Assembly (NCBI RefSeq): GCF_029076845.1
Contig: NZ_JARESE010000028.1
Coordinates: 62,001-126,000 of the forward strand
Source of the DNA: Novosphingobium album (ex Liu et al. 2023)
GTDB taxonomy: Bacteria > Pseudomonadota > Alphaproteobacteria > Sphingomonadales > Sphingomonadaceae
Direction of reading: 5' to 3'
Length of the DNA stretch: 64,000 bases
The notes beneath the pieces were generated by a model, which saw only the letters and a list, made by a program, of their open reading frames with translations, was not told where the DNA came from and searched no databases. A program made the translations under genes and the position numbers. This document shows positions 45,139 through 53,760 of this stretch, in pieces. Numbering within the stretch: the stretch's first letter is position 1; every line of letters begins with the position of its first letter.

Positions 45139-46508
45139 GCCGCCCCCCGCACATAAGCGTCGATCGTGCCGGAGCAGCTGATCTTGTCCCCGCCCACCTG
45201 ATCGGCATAGCGCACGATGTTGTCGCGGATCGAAGGGCTTTTCGCGCCGCAGGCGCAGGGGCCGTAATCGGCCATGATCTTGTCGCCGGAAATGACGCCG
45301 CCCCAGCGCCCGCGCACCGAGAAATCGAAGAAGGCGGCGCGCCCTTCCTGCTCGATACCCGGCGTCGGCTCGACCAGGGTCTCGCCCGGTTCGTCCAGCA
45401 GCAGCAGCATCACCCAGGGCGGGACGTGATAGCGCCCGGCCTGGCATCGCGGCAGCGCGGCGTTAATCTCCTGCATCCCGTACATGTGGAATTCGCGCTC
45501 GGGCGAGAGATTGAACGTCTCGGAGATGAACTGCCGGTAATCGGGAGGCAGGACCGCGCCTTTGAGGCCGCCGCCGACATAGAGGGCGTTGTCCGGGTGG
45601 AAATCCTTCGCACCATAGCCGCGTTCGCGCACGATCATCGCGACGCGGTGCAGCCCCGCCCACATGCCCAGGATGAACAGCTTGTCGCCGCGCGCCTCGA
45701 TCAAGGCATCGGCGGTGATGTCATACGATGCCTCGACGGCTGCGGCGCGCGCGGCCGAGGTCTCCTCGAACGCGGCGATGTCGTCGGGCGAGGCGGTGCC
45801 CTCCCCGATCGCCTTGCGCATCGCCACCATGCCGGTGATCGCGCCGATCGTGATCGGCGGGACCGGCGGCTGGTAAGGCTCCACGTCGAGCCGGGAAAAG
45901 CCGCCGACGATGCCGTTCTTGGTCACGTTGTTGCGCGCCGAATGCGCCACTGCGCCAGTGCCGATCAGGCGCCGGTCCTGCGCCGCCTCGATATTGGCGC
46001 CCCAACTGATCGAGCGCACGACCTCGCGCTGGGCCCAGGCCAGATCCTGCGCGGTGGCATCCAGCATCGCGCACTTGCCGGTGGTGCCGCTGCTGCACGA
46101 AACGAAATGACCCGCGGCCTGCAACCGGCCCAGCCAATCGTCGATGTCGGTCACATCGGTCAGGTCGACGCCGGTCACGGGGGTGGCTGACACGGTTTCG
46201 AGCCACTTGCCCAGGCGATCCCACTTGCGCTCGGTCAGCCAGCTTTCGGGATAGCTCTTGTAGGCGGTGTGGGCGAACAGCAGCGGGACGATGTCGGCCG
46301 CGCTGCGGATGGCATCGACATTGCCGCTCCGGGCGCGATTGCCGAGCAGCTTGATCGCCTCCACCTGCTCCACGAACAGCGCCTGGGCAGCCTCGATCTG
46401 CAACGGCAGGATCGCTTCGTGCGCGGTGTCGTAAGCGTCCGGGGCATCCAGAAGCGCGGTAAGCTGTTCTACCGCGCTCTGCTTGCCAGACGTTGCCATC
46501 GTTGCCAT
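45135..46508 (-). CDS. LuxE-like acyl-protein synthetase
   Basis: A 457-residue member of the LuxE/acyl-protein synthetase group, which activates a carboxylic acid with ATP and hands it to LuxC. The adenylate-forming loop is CSSGTTGK (residues 138-145). YGMQEINAALPRC resembles the second nucleotide region. A Cys pair near the C-terminus (GPCACGAKSPSIRDN) may bind metal. The ATG at 46508 has GAAGAGGTGG upstream. It is first in the unit with luxC-like, TonB receptor and MFS genes, and a 34-base palindrome lies 38 bases upstream. Confidence 0.85.
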   Translation of the reverse strand: MATMATSGKQSAVEQLTALLDAPDAYDTAHEAILPLQIEAAQALFVEQVEAIKLLGNRARSGNVDAIRSAADIVPLLFAHTAYKSYPESWLTERKWDRLGKWLETVSATPVTGVDLTDVTDIDDWLGRLQAAGHFVSCSSGTTGKCAMLDATAQDLAWAQREVVRSISWGANIEAAQDRRLIGTGAVAHSARNNVTKNGIVGGFSRLDVEPYQPPVPPITIGAITGMVAMRKAIGEGTASPDDIAAFEETSAARAAAVEASYDITADALIEARGDKLFILGMWAGLHRVAMIVRERGYGAKDFHPDNALYVGGGLKGAVLPPDYRQFISETFNLSPEREFHMYGMQEINAALPRCQAGRYHVPPWVMLLLLDEPGETLVEPTPGIEQEGRAAFFDFSVRGRWGGVISGDKIMADYGPCACGAKSPSIRDNIVRYADQVGGDKISCSGTIDAYVRGAA

Positions 46509-46546
46509 CAAACCACCTCTTCCCAGCGGCGCGCATCGGCTGCGCA

Positions 46547-46580
46547 CCCTATTTTCGTTACACGTATTACGGAAATAGGG
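46547..46580. promoter_or_regulatory. 34-base palindrome, candidate TetR operator
   Basis: CCCTATTTTCGT at the left end mirrors ACGGAAATAGGG at the right end around TACACGTATT; 14 of 17 positions pair. It lies between the tetR stop and the luxE-like start, in the promoter position of the luxE-luxC unit. It fits the size and symmetry of TetR-family sites. Confidence 0.75.
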
Positions 46581-46703
46581 TTCTGGCAAGCGAGCGATCG
46601 ATAATTCGACGGCTGCGCGTTTTTACGGAGGATTTTTGGCTCGGCGCGGGCCTTGCGGAAAGGCCGGGCTATCGGAAATCCGGCTTCGGCCGGCCGCCGG
46701 TGG

Positions 46704-47309
46704 TCAGCCCAGCTCGCGCGCGATCAACAATGCCAGCCGATGGTTGGCGGGCTCTATCACAAAGGTGTCGAGCACGTGCTGGATGGTGGCAATGGGAAAG
46801 TCGTCGGGCTGGCGCAACCACCATCCCAGCGCTTCGAAGATCGCCCCGGAAACGATCGTGGCGGCCAGTTCCAGCGGCATCTCGGGCCGGCGCTGGCCGA
46901 ACGTGCGCGCCGTTTCGATGCCCCTGCGGGCGAACCGCTCGCGCATCGTGGGCGAAGCGCCCGCCGCGAAGAGCGACTGCCAGATGACGCGGTTATCCAT
47001 CAGGTAACGGCACATCTGCTCGCTGGAGGCATCGCCTTCATGAAAGCTCAGCATCGCGAATTCGAGCATCGCGTCCACTTCGGACACGGCGATGTCGTTG
47101 AAGATGTCCTCGATATTGCGGAACTGGCGGAAGAACACCGGATAGCTCACGCCCGCATGGCTGGTGATGTCCTTGATGGTGATCTGCTTGAACGGCCGCT
47201 CCGCCATCAGCGCCCTCAGCGATTGCCGCAAGGCTTCTTTCGAACGGATCGCGCGCGCATCGGGCCGCCGGGGCGCCGGCGCGATATCGGAAACTTCCTT
47301 GTTGCTCAT
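46704..47309 (-). CDS. TetR-family transcriptional regulator
   Basis: A 201-residue TetR-type regulator. The N-terminal helix-turn-helix is SLRALMAERPFKQITIKDIT followed by HAGVSYPVFFRQFRNIEDIF (about residues 25-65). The remainder is the helical ligand-binding and dimerisation domain. The ATG at 47309 is chosen by the domain position; the upstream frame has no similarity. It sits between the first Rieske module and the luxE-luxC unit on the same strand. The 34-base palindrome downstream, in front of luxE, is its most likely target. Confidence 0.92.
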   Translation of the reverse strand: MSNKEVSDIAPAPRRPDARAIRSKEALRQSLRALMAERPFKQITIKDITSHAGVSYPVFFRQFRNIEDIFNDIAVSEVDAMLEFAMLSFHEGDASSEQMCRYLMDNRVIWQSLFAAGASPTMRERFARRGIETARTFGQRRPEMPLELAATIVSGAIFEALGWWLRQPDDFPIATIQHVLDTFVIEPANHRLALLIARELG

Positions 47310-47403
47310 CGCCCAATCCCGTCGTCGGCGCGGCGGCGGCGCCTGTCGAACATAGGGAATAGGGATGGGAAGCCGCGCATGGCAAGGCTTGCGCAACGAA
47401 AAG

Positions 47404-47438
47404 CGTGCCGGAAACGCGCGATCGCCCTTTCCGGCACG
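47404..47438 (-). terminator. Rho-independent terminator of Rieske module 1
   Basis: CGTGCCGGAAA (47404-47414) and TTTCCGGCACG (47428-47438) form a perfect 11-pair stem. On the minus strand it is followed by CTTTTC, right after the end of the small Rieske-associated gene. Confidence 0.75.
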
Positions 47439-47450
47439 TCTTGCTTCGCG

Positions 47451-47819
47451 TCAGCGCAAGGCGGTGGACCAGGATGGCGTGTCGCCATGGCCGGGTACGA
47501 AGCGACGGGCGGAAAAGCTGTGCGGCACTTCGGCGCTGCCGCCGTAAAGCTCATGATGCGGCGCCGCTTCGGCGAAAGCGGCGGCCAGGCAGAACAGCCG
47601 GGTCTCGGCCGAGTCCATGCCATCGAGCGGGCAGCCTTCCAGCCGCGCCAGGACAGCGTCGAGCCGGGGCATCATCGCGGCGTGGAGCGCGGCGAAATCC
47701 TCGGCCGACGCGGTCCAGCGAATGGCGCTGCGGGCATTTTCGGTCGGCCGGGCCCAGCGGGCGGCCAGTTCGGCAAGGTCGGCGAAGCCCTCGGGCAAAG
47801 TCATGGTGGCGCTCATCAT
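47451..47819 (-). CDS. Small Rieske-associated protein, module 1
   Basis: A 122-residue soluble protein of a family not recognised by name, present three times in this window (also 54971-55342 and 58312-58668), always next to a Rieske alpha-subunit gene. Shared positions are LPxGFxxL at the start, WAxPT followed by R, a central LxR, AxAE, ExYG and a final RFVxxH. There is no cofactor motif, signal peptide or membrane segment. It lies 9 bases behind the alpha-subunit stop with GAGGAGAG before the start, so the two are made together. Likely a partner subunit or assembly factor; function unproved. Confidence 0.85.
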   Translation of the reverse strand: MMSATMTLPEGFADLAELAARWARPTENARSAIRWTASAEDFAALHAAMMPRLDAVLARLEGCPLDGMDSAETRLFCLAAAFAEAAPHHELYGGSAEVPHSFSARRFVPGHGDTPSWSTALR

Positions 47820-47828
47820 CGTCTCTCC

Positions 47829-49082
47829 TCAGGCCGCCAGATAGCTGTCGAGCGTGCGGGCGGCATGGCGGATGAGGAATTCCTGATCCATCAGCTGCAT
47901 CTCGTCGATCGCGCCTGACCGGATGCCGGTGAAGGTGTCCTCCATCGTGGCGGTATCCTCCAGCCAGGCATTGCGGTGCAGCGCGTTGACGTGAAGCTGC
48001 GCCACCCGCTCGGCCGCATTGCGCGCCGGGCGAAAGTAATTGATCCCTTCCCACAAGGTGCGCCCGTGATCGAGCGGCCAGAACTGGTGGGTGAAATAGG
48101 CCATGCCCGGATAACCGCAGCCCGAGGCCAGGTGGATCAGCAGGTTGGGGAAGATGTTCGGCAGTTCGAACTGGAAATCGCTGCGCCCGGTGGGATTGAT
48201 TCCCGGCGGCAGCAGATCGGGCCGGGGGCCGTGATCGGTGCCGGCGTGGAACAGCCCGGCGAAGCGCGCGGTCGATTCCGCCGCTTCCATGCCCAGGCCA
48301 TAGATCGTCGATGAGGCGTGCGGCCCGATCAGCTTGAAATCGGCATGTTCGATGCCCCGGAAGCCGGGCAGCGATCCGGCATGGATGGTCGGCACGTGAT
48401 AGCCTTCGGAAAAGGCATAGAGCGCGACTTTCCAGTTGCATTCCAGCACGGTGGAATAACGGAACGCGGTCGTCGCCTCTGCATAGGGATAGCCGCCGAA
48501 CAGCGTGGCGAAATCGCCGAGATATTCGCGCAGGCTCTGCTCGGGCGGATCGGCGAAGTTGATGAAGACGAAGCCTTCCCAGCTTTCGCAGGCGATCTCG
48601 CGCAGGCCCAGGCACGCCTTGTCGAGCGTGCCGAAGCTGCCTTCCAGCGGCACCGAGCGCAACGGGCCGTCAGTGCCGAACACCCAGCCATGGAACCGGC
48701 AAGTGACGACATTGGCGCGCGCGCGGCCGAACGTCTCGAAATCGGATGTCGGCACCACCTTGTTGCCGCGATGGGTGCAGACATTGTGGAACGCGCGGAT
48801 GCGATCGTCCTTGCCGCGCACGATGAGGACCGATGCGTCCGCCACCGGCAGTTCCTTCACCTTGTAGTCGCCGATCGCGGGAATCTCCCATGCGGTGGCG
48901 ACCTTCAGCCAGGCGCGCCGGAAGATCTTCTCGCGCTCCAGCGCATAGATCGCCGGATCGCGGATCGCTTCCACCGAGACGGGATCGATGCCCAGTTCGG
49001 CGCGGATCGCCTCCACCGACCGGCCAAGGTGGCTGAGCGCTTCCGCGCCCGGACGCAGCCCGGTGCTGCCCAGATCGTTCAT
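47829..49082 (-). CDS. Rieske oxygenase alpha subunit, module 1
   Basis: A 417-residue ring-hydroxylating oxygenase large subunit. The Rieske site is CTHRGN ... CRFHGW (Cys102, His104, Cys128, His131). The mononuclear iron site is NWKVALYAFSEGYHVPTIHA (His229, His234), with the acidic ligand expected in LEDTATMED near residue 380. The ATG at 49082 has AAGGAG upstream. It is preceded by an NTF2-like gene and followed by the small associated protein gene. Related to but clearly different from the alpha subunits at 53761 and 58665. Substrate unknown; electron donor not in this unit. Confidence 0.93.
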   Translation of the reverse strand: MNDLGSTGLRPGAEALSHLGRSVEAIRAELGIDPVSVEAIRDPAIYALEREKIFRRAWLKVATAWEIPAIGDYKVKELPVADASVLIVRGKDDRIRAFHNVCTHRGNKVVPTSDFETFGRARANVVTCRFHGWVFGTDGPLRSVPLEGSFGTLDKACLGLREIACESWEGFVFINFADPPEQSLREYLGDFATLFGGYPYAEATTAFRYSTVLECNWKVALYAFSEGYHVPTIHAGSLPGFRGIEHADFKLIGPHASSTIYGLGMEAAESTARFAGLFHAGTDHGPRPDLLPPGINPTGRSDFQFELPNIFPNLLIHLASGCGYPGMAYFTHQFWPLDHGRTLWEGINYFRPARNAAERVAQLHVNALHRNAWLEDTATMEDTFTGIRSGAIDEMQLMDQEFLIRHAARTLDSYLAA

Positions 49083-49122
49083 GTCGTTGCACTCCTTCGC
49101 ATCGTTGTCCGTGGCGCGCGGC

Positions 49123-49608
49123 TCATGCCTCGGCCAGCGCGTCGGGCTTGGCATTCCAACCCTCGGGGTAATGGGAAATCAGGTCGGCCTTCAGCTCCAG
49201 CCGGGTGAAGCGCCACTCGGCGCCGTCCATGGAAACGGCCCGCGCCTCATAACGCCCGCCGATCCAGTAGGCCCTGCCGCTGGCCGCCGTCGCGACTTCC
49301 CAAAGGTAGAACTCGACATCGGCCGCCCGGTCGTCGGCAGCGAGTTCGACGCGCGGCGAGACGAGGTAGTGCAACGTCCAGCAAAAGCCGGTGTCGGCAT
49401 TGCCCGCCACTCCCTCGGCGATCGCGTCGCGGCCTTCGAGCGTGCCGTAGCGGTCAATGACGAACCGCGCGTCGGGCGCGAACAGGCGCCGCAGCGCCGC
49501 CGCCGAGGGCCCCGTATCGAACGCGCGGCCCAGATCGCCGATCAGGCGATCGATCGCGCGCAACGCCTCCAGCCGGCGCACGCGCTGCTCCAGCGTGATC
49601 TCTGGCAT
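49123..49608 (-). CDS. NTF2/SnoaL-like protein, possible beta subunit
   Basis: A 161-residue cone-fold (NTF2-like) protein: LEALRAIDRLIGDLGRAFDT, LFAPDARFVIDRYGTLEGRD, WTLHYLVSPRVELAAD and WRFTRLELKADLISHY are the usual strands and helices. Beta subunits of ring-hydroxylating dioxygenases have this fold and length, so it may serve that role for the alpha subunit 40 bases downstream. It could also be a stand-alone dehydratase or isomerase. A relative occurs in module 2 (55345-55833). Confidence 0.85.
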   Translation of the reverse strand: MPEITLEQRVRRLEALRAIDRLIGDLGRAFDTGPSAAALRRLFAPDARFVIDRYGTLEGRDAIAEGVAGNADTGFCWTLHYLVSPRVELAADDRAADVEFYLWEVATAASGRAYWIGGRYEARAVSMDGAEWRFTRLELKADLISHYPEGWNAKPDALAEA

Positions 49609-49664
49609 GGTTTCCGTCTCCCGGCCGGGCGGGAAAGGGGCACGCCCCTCTCCCGCCCCCTCGC

Positions 49665-52103
49665 TCAGAACTTGTACTTGGCGCTCAGGTACCATTCGCG
49701 CGGGCGGCCATAGACGCCCTCGACAATGCCGCCGAACGAGTCGGCATAGCCCGAGCCGAGGTAGACCTCCTTGGTCAGGTTCTTGACGCCCAGCGTCAGC
49801 CCCCAGCGCTCGCTCTCGTCGTTGAAGGCGACCGAGGCGTTGACCAGGTGATAACCGTCCTGCACCAGCAGCGGCGTGTTGACCGCGTCGTTATAGACCT
49901 TCGAACGGTACGACCAGTCGACGCGCGGCTGAAAGCTGCCCAGGCCAGACGCGTCGATCGTGTAGGATACGCCGGCGCTCATCGTCCACTTGGGCGCGTT
50001 CTGCAGCCTGGTGTCGGTGGTCACGCCGGCATTGAGCGCGCGGATATCGACCTTGCGGTACTTCGCATCGAGATAGCCGAGACCGGCCTCGAACAGCAGG
50101 GCGCCCACCGGGCGGGCCTGAAGCTCAAGCTCGAAGCCCTTGATCCGCGCCTTGGCCGCGTTCTGGATGATCGGCGCGAAACCCAGCGTCGGGTCGTTCA
50201 CGGTGATCTGCAGGTTGTCGTAATCGTTCAGGAACACCGCGCCGTTCAGGCGCACGCGGCGATCGAGCAAGTCCGACTTGAAGCCGAACTCGTAAGTCGT
50301 GCTGGTTTCCGGCTTGAACGAAGGGATGAAGGCGAACGGCGGGAACACGCGCTGGGTAAAGCCGCCGCCCTTGAAGCCTTCGGAATACGACACGTAAGTC
50401 AGCAGTTCCGGGCTGAAGCGATAGGACAGGCTGACCATCGGCGTCCACGCCTTGTCCTTGATCGTGGCGGTGTGGCCCAGCGGCCCCATCAGCGGATCGC
50501 CATCGGCAAGGCCCGAACCATCGGGATTGAACGGCGCGCCGGTGAGGAAGCCGGCTTCCACCACGTACTGGTTGGCGTTGCCGAAGGTCTTCTTGTCCTC
50601 GGTCCAGCGGATGCCGGCGGTCAGGTTCAGGTCGGGCACGATTTCCCAGGTGCCTTGCCCGAAGAAGGCCAGGCTCTTGCCCTTGAGCACCGCGCCGCTG
50701 AGGAACACGGCATCGACGATATTGACCAGATCCTTGTGATTGCCGCTCTCGTCCGAATAGTAGCCGCCGACCACCCAGTTCACCTTGCCGTCGGCCAGGT
50801 CGCCCAGGACCTGCAGCTCCTGCGAGAACTGATCCTGTTTCCAGTCGCTGTTGGTCTGGACGATGGTGGCCGGGCTGTGATCGGAATCGCGCGTCCAGAA
50901 GCCCGTCACCTTGCGATAGGCGGTGATCGATTTCAGCGAGACATTGTCCGCCACTTTCCACTCGATCGTGCCCGAAGCGCCCCAGATGTTGACGTCCGAT
51001 CCCGATTGATAGCGCCTGGGATTGCCGTTGGTGAACACGTCCGACACCGACGTGAACGTGCCGCCGTGCTTGTAGGGGCCCAGCGCCCACTGGCTGTTGA
51101 AGCAGCGCTGATCATTGAACCGGGCCGGATTGGCGCTGTTCGCGCAGATATCGGGCGCGCCCGAATAGGCCGCGTTCCAGTATGCCGCCGCCGTCGCGTT
51201 CTCGTCGATGGCGATGGCGACGTTGGGGGCCGAGTTCTCCCGCGTGCGCGAACCGTCCACCGCCAGGTCGATGGTCACGTTGCTGGAGGGCTCGAGCCGC
51301 AACGCGAAGCGGCCGGCCAGGTTGTCGGTATCGCCAAGGTCCGGCGCGCCGGGGACAACGCCCTTCACATAGCCGTCGCGCTTGTGGATGAAGCCGGCGA
51401 AGCTGGAGTAGACGCCTTCGGCCAGCGGCAGGTCGATCGAGCCCTTGGCCTGGAAGCGCCCGAAACGGCCGGTGGTCAGTTCGAATGAGCCGGCCAGCGT
51501 ATCGCCCGGCTTCTTGGTGACGACGCTGACCGCGCCGCCGATCGTGTTGCGGCCGAACAGCGTGCCTTGCGGGCCGCGCAGCACTTCGATGCGCTCGACA
51601 TTCAGCACGTCGAGCACGTTGCCCACGCCGCGCGAGATGTAGACGCCATCCAGGTACAGCCCGACGCCCGGATCGGCCGAAAGCTGGTAGTCGTTCTGGC
51701 CGATGCCGCGAATGAAGATCGCCGCCGTGGCATTGCTGGCCGAAACCGGCACCGAGCTGTTGAACTTCACGTTGGGGGTGAAATCGCCGATCTGGGTGAC
51801 GTTGTCGATGCCGCGCGCCACCAGGCCCTCGGAGGTGACGGCCGAAATCGCGATCGGCGTATCCTGCAGCGATTCCGCCCGGCGCCGCGCGGTGACGGTG
51901 ATCTCCTCGATCCCGCCGGTGCTATCGTTGGCCGCCGTGGCGGCATCCTGCGCCATGGCCGCGCCGGCCGGCGCGCACAGGCCGAGCAGCGACGCGCCCA
52001 GCAAGAGGCCCCCGCGAACCCGGGCGCCCGCCGCGCCTGTCGAAGCCGCGCCGCGCCGCGAAGCGGATGGCGTGCCGGTGAGCTTTTCCCTCGATTGTTT
52101 CAT
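49665..52103 (-). CDS. TonB-dependent receptor
   Basis: An 812-residue receptor with an N-terminal signal region (GGLLLGASLLGLCAPAGAAM), EEITVTARRRAESLQDTPIA, and a plug containing VERIEVLRGPQGTLFGRNTI. A barrel follows, ending in LSAKYKF with the terminal aromatic needed for outer-membrane insertion. The ATG at 52103 gives a long basic n-region. It heads the minus-strand unit TonB receptor, NTF2-like, Rieske alpha, small protein, so it likely imports the substrate of Rieske module 1. Not closely similar to the other two receptors in the window. Confidence 0.95.
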   Translation of the reverse strand: MKQSREKLTGTPSASRRGAASTGAAGARVRGGLLLGASLLGLCAPAGAAMAQDAATAANDSTGGIEEITVTARRRAESLQDTPIAISAVTSEGLVARGIDNVTQIGDFTPNVKFNSSVPVSASNATAAIFIRGIGQNDYQLSADPGVGLYLDGVYISRGVGNVLDVLNVERIEVLRGPQGTLFGRNTIGGAVSVVTKKPGDTLAGSFELTTGRFGRFQAKGSIDLPLAEGVYSSFAGFIHKRDGYVKGVVPGAPDLGDTDNLAGRFALRLEPSSNVTIDLAVDGSRTRENSAPNVAIAIDENATAAAYWNAAYSGAPDICANSANPARFNDQRCFNSQWALGPYKHGGTFTSVSDVFTNGNPRRYQSGSDVNIWGASGTIEWKVADNVSLKSITAYRKVTGFWTRDSDHSPATIVQTNSDWKQDQFSQELQVLGDLADGKVNWVVGGYYSDESGNHKDLVNIVDAVFLSGAVLKGKSLAFFGQGTWEIVPDLNLTAGIRWTEDKKTFGNANQYVVEAGFLTGAPFNPDGSGLADGDPLMGPLGHTATIKDKAWTPMVSLSYRFSPELLTYVSYSEGFKGGGFTQRVFPPFAFIPSFKPETSTTYEFGFKSDLLDRRVRLNGAVFLNDYDNLQITVNDPTLGFAPIIQNAAKARIKGFELELQARPVGALLFEAGLGYLDAKYRKVDIRALNAGVTTDTRLQNAPKWTMSAGVSYTIDASGLGSFQPRVDWSYRSKVYNDAVNTPLLVQDGYHLVNASVAFNDESERWGLTLGVKNLTKEVYLGSGYADSFGGIVEGVYGRPREWYLSAKYKF

Positions 52104-52553
52104 TCCCTGTGTCCTCTTGTTGGATCACGCTTCAGGCCCGTTGCCCACCCCGCCTCGTGTATTCGGGATGCCTTCCGCCGGCCTTGCGCCCACTCGTTCA
52201 TGGGTCCCGCAGCCCGATGCCCGGTGACATGGATATGCAACATCACAGGCCCCTTCCGCGCTAGCCTCAGAACGCTGCAAGCAGCATCACAGCGCTGCCG
52301 AATGGGGCTGGTGCCGCAAGCACGCAAAACCGCCGCCAGTGGCGCGAAGCGGGCATTCGCGGCCCGAACAATGAAGGGAATCCCGTGCGCGCCCGCGTAG
52401 GGGCCACGTGGGGACAGCATCGCGAAGCGCGTGCCGAAACTTGCGGTAAATGGCTAATTGGCTCGGCAGCGGGATAGCCGTTCCGGCCCTGCCCCCGCCA
52501 TCATCGCCGCATCATTCAGCACCGGGCCTTCGGGCCGCCAGCGAGGGAGCGTC
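52104..52553. promoter_or_regulatory. Divergent promoter region with CATCACAG repeats
   Basis: This 450-base gap separates TonB receptor module 1 (-) from the amidase-Rieske module 2 unit (+). No gene is seen. GCAACATCACAG (52237-52248) and GCAGCATCACAG (52281-52292) are direct repeats 44 bases apart, a possible activator site for the nearby AraC-type regulator. CGAGGGAGC before 52554 is the amidase ribosome binding site. Confidence 0.4.
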
Positions 52554-53720
52554 ATGCCCAACACCGTCGAAGTCAAGCGCAGCGGGGAAACCGCCAAGGA
52601 CGATCCGAACTGCTTCAACCGCCTGCACTGGGCGATCGAGCCCGTCGCCCACGCCAATCCGGGCGACTACATCGTCTATGAAACCCGCGACGCCTTCGAC
52701 GACCAGTTCACCATGGCGACGACGGCCGAGGAAGTCGCCGGCTGCGATCTCAACCGCGTCCACCCGATGACCGGGCCGGTCTATATCGAAGGCGCCGAGC
52801 GTGGCGACGCGCTGGCGGTGACGATCGTCGACATCGCGCCGGCCGACTACGGCTATACCGTGATCGTGCCGGGCTTCGGCTTCCTGCGCGACGTGATCCC
52901 CGGCCCGTTCATCGCCAACTGGCAGCTCGACCGGCTTTGCGCGGTGTCCGAGCAGATTCCCGGCGTGCGCATCCCGATGTGCGCGTTCCCCGGCTCGATC
53001 GGCGTGCTTCCCGGCAAGCCCGAAGTCGCCGCTGCGCTGGAACGCGAAGGCGCGCTGGCGGCGGCCGGCGGCTTCGCGCTGATGCCCGATCCGGGCCGGG
53101 CGCTGCCCGCCAGGCTCTTCGCCGAGGGCGCGCCTTACGCGGCCGAGGGCCTGCGCACCGTCGCCCCGCGCGAGAACGGCGGCAACATGGACATCAAGGC
53201 GATGCAGGTCGGCACCACGGTGCTGTTCCCGGTGCTGGTCGAAGGCGCGGGGCTGTGGACCGGCGACATCCACTTCGCCCAGGGCGACGGCGAGGTCTGC
53301 GGCACCGCAGTGGAAATGGCCGCGCGCGTCACGCTGAAGTGCGAAGTGATCAAGGGCGGCGGCAAGGATATCGTCTTCCCGCACGTTTCAGGCGGGGGCC
53401 AGCTGCGCAACGCCGATCCCGGCCGCTTCCACGCGGTCGTCGGGATGCCGGTGAAGCAGGCCGGCGAAGTGCCGCCGCACCTGGCCTATCTCGACAGCCC
53501 CAAGGTCGCGGCGCTGACCAACCTGTCGGAAGACCTCACCCTGGCCGCGCGCGACGCGCTGCTGCGGATGATCGACTGGATCGCGCGCACCAAGGGCTAC
53601 AGCCGCGAGCAGGCCTACGCGATCTGCGCGGCCGCGGTGGACCTGCGCATCGGCCAGCTGGTCGACGTGCCCAACATCATCGTTTCCGCCGTGCTCCCGC
53701 TCGACATCTTCGTCGACTGA
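52554..53720 (+). CDS. Acetamidase/formamidase family protein
   Basis: A 388-residue FmdA/AmdA-family hydrolase that cleaves short-chain amides to ammonia and an acid. Conserved stretches: NPGDYIVYETRDAFDDQF, NRVHPMTGPVYIEGAERGD, GNMDIKAMQVGTTVLFPV, GLWTGDIHFAQGDGEVCGTA with an expected metal/active-site Glu, and a C-terminal AVDLRIGQLVDVPN. The ATG at 52554 has GAGGGAG upstream. It is the first gene of the unit with Rieske module 2, implying that an amide (or N-formyl) group is removed from the compound or its product; this link is inferred from position only. Confidence 0.92.
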   Translation: MPNTVEVKRSGETAKDDPNCFNRLHWAIEPVAHANPGDYIVYETRDAFDDQFTMATTAEEVAGCDLNRVHPMTGPVYIEGAERGDALAVTIVDIAPADYGYTVIVPGFGFLRDVIPGPFIANWQLDRLCAVSEQIPGVRIPMCAFPGSIGVLPGKPEVAAALEREGALAAAGGFALMPDPGRALPARLFAEGAPYAAEGLRTVAPRENGGNMDIKAMQVGTTVLFPVLVEGAGLWTGDIHFAQGDGEVCGTAVEMAARVTLKCEVIKGGGKDIVFPHVSGGGQLRNADPGRFHAVVGMPVKQAGEVPPHLAYLDSPKVAALTNLSEDLTLAARDALLRMIDWIARTKGYSREQAYAICAAAVDLRIGQLVDVPNIIVSAVLPLDIFVD

Positions 53721-53760
53721 ACCGGAGCCCCAGGCGCGCATCACCGAGAGGACAAGACCC

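Noticed and set aside
43699..46508. Bioluminescence operon
   Set aside because: LuxC- and LuxE-like proteins are present but no luciferase, LuxD or LuxG; LuxC/LuxE families also occur in non-luminous bacteria.
47451..47819. Small Rieske-associated proteins as ferredoxins
   Set aside because: They have no conserved Cys/His cluster motif, so they cannot carry a Rieske or plant-type cluster.
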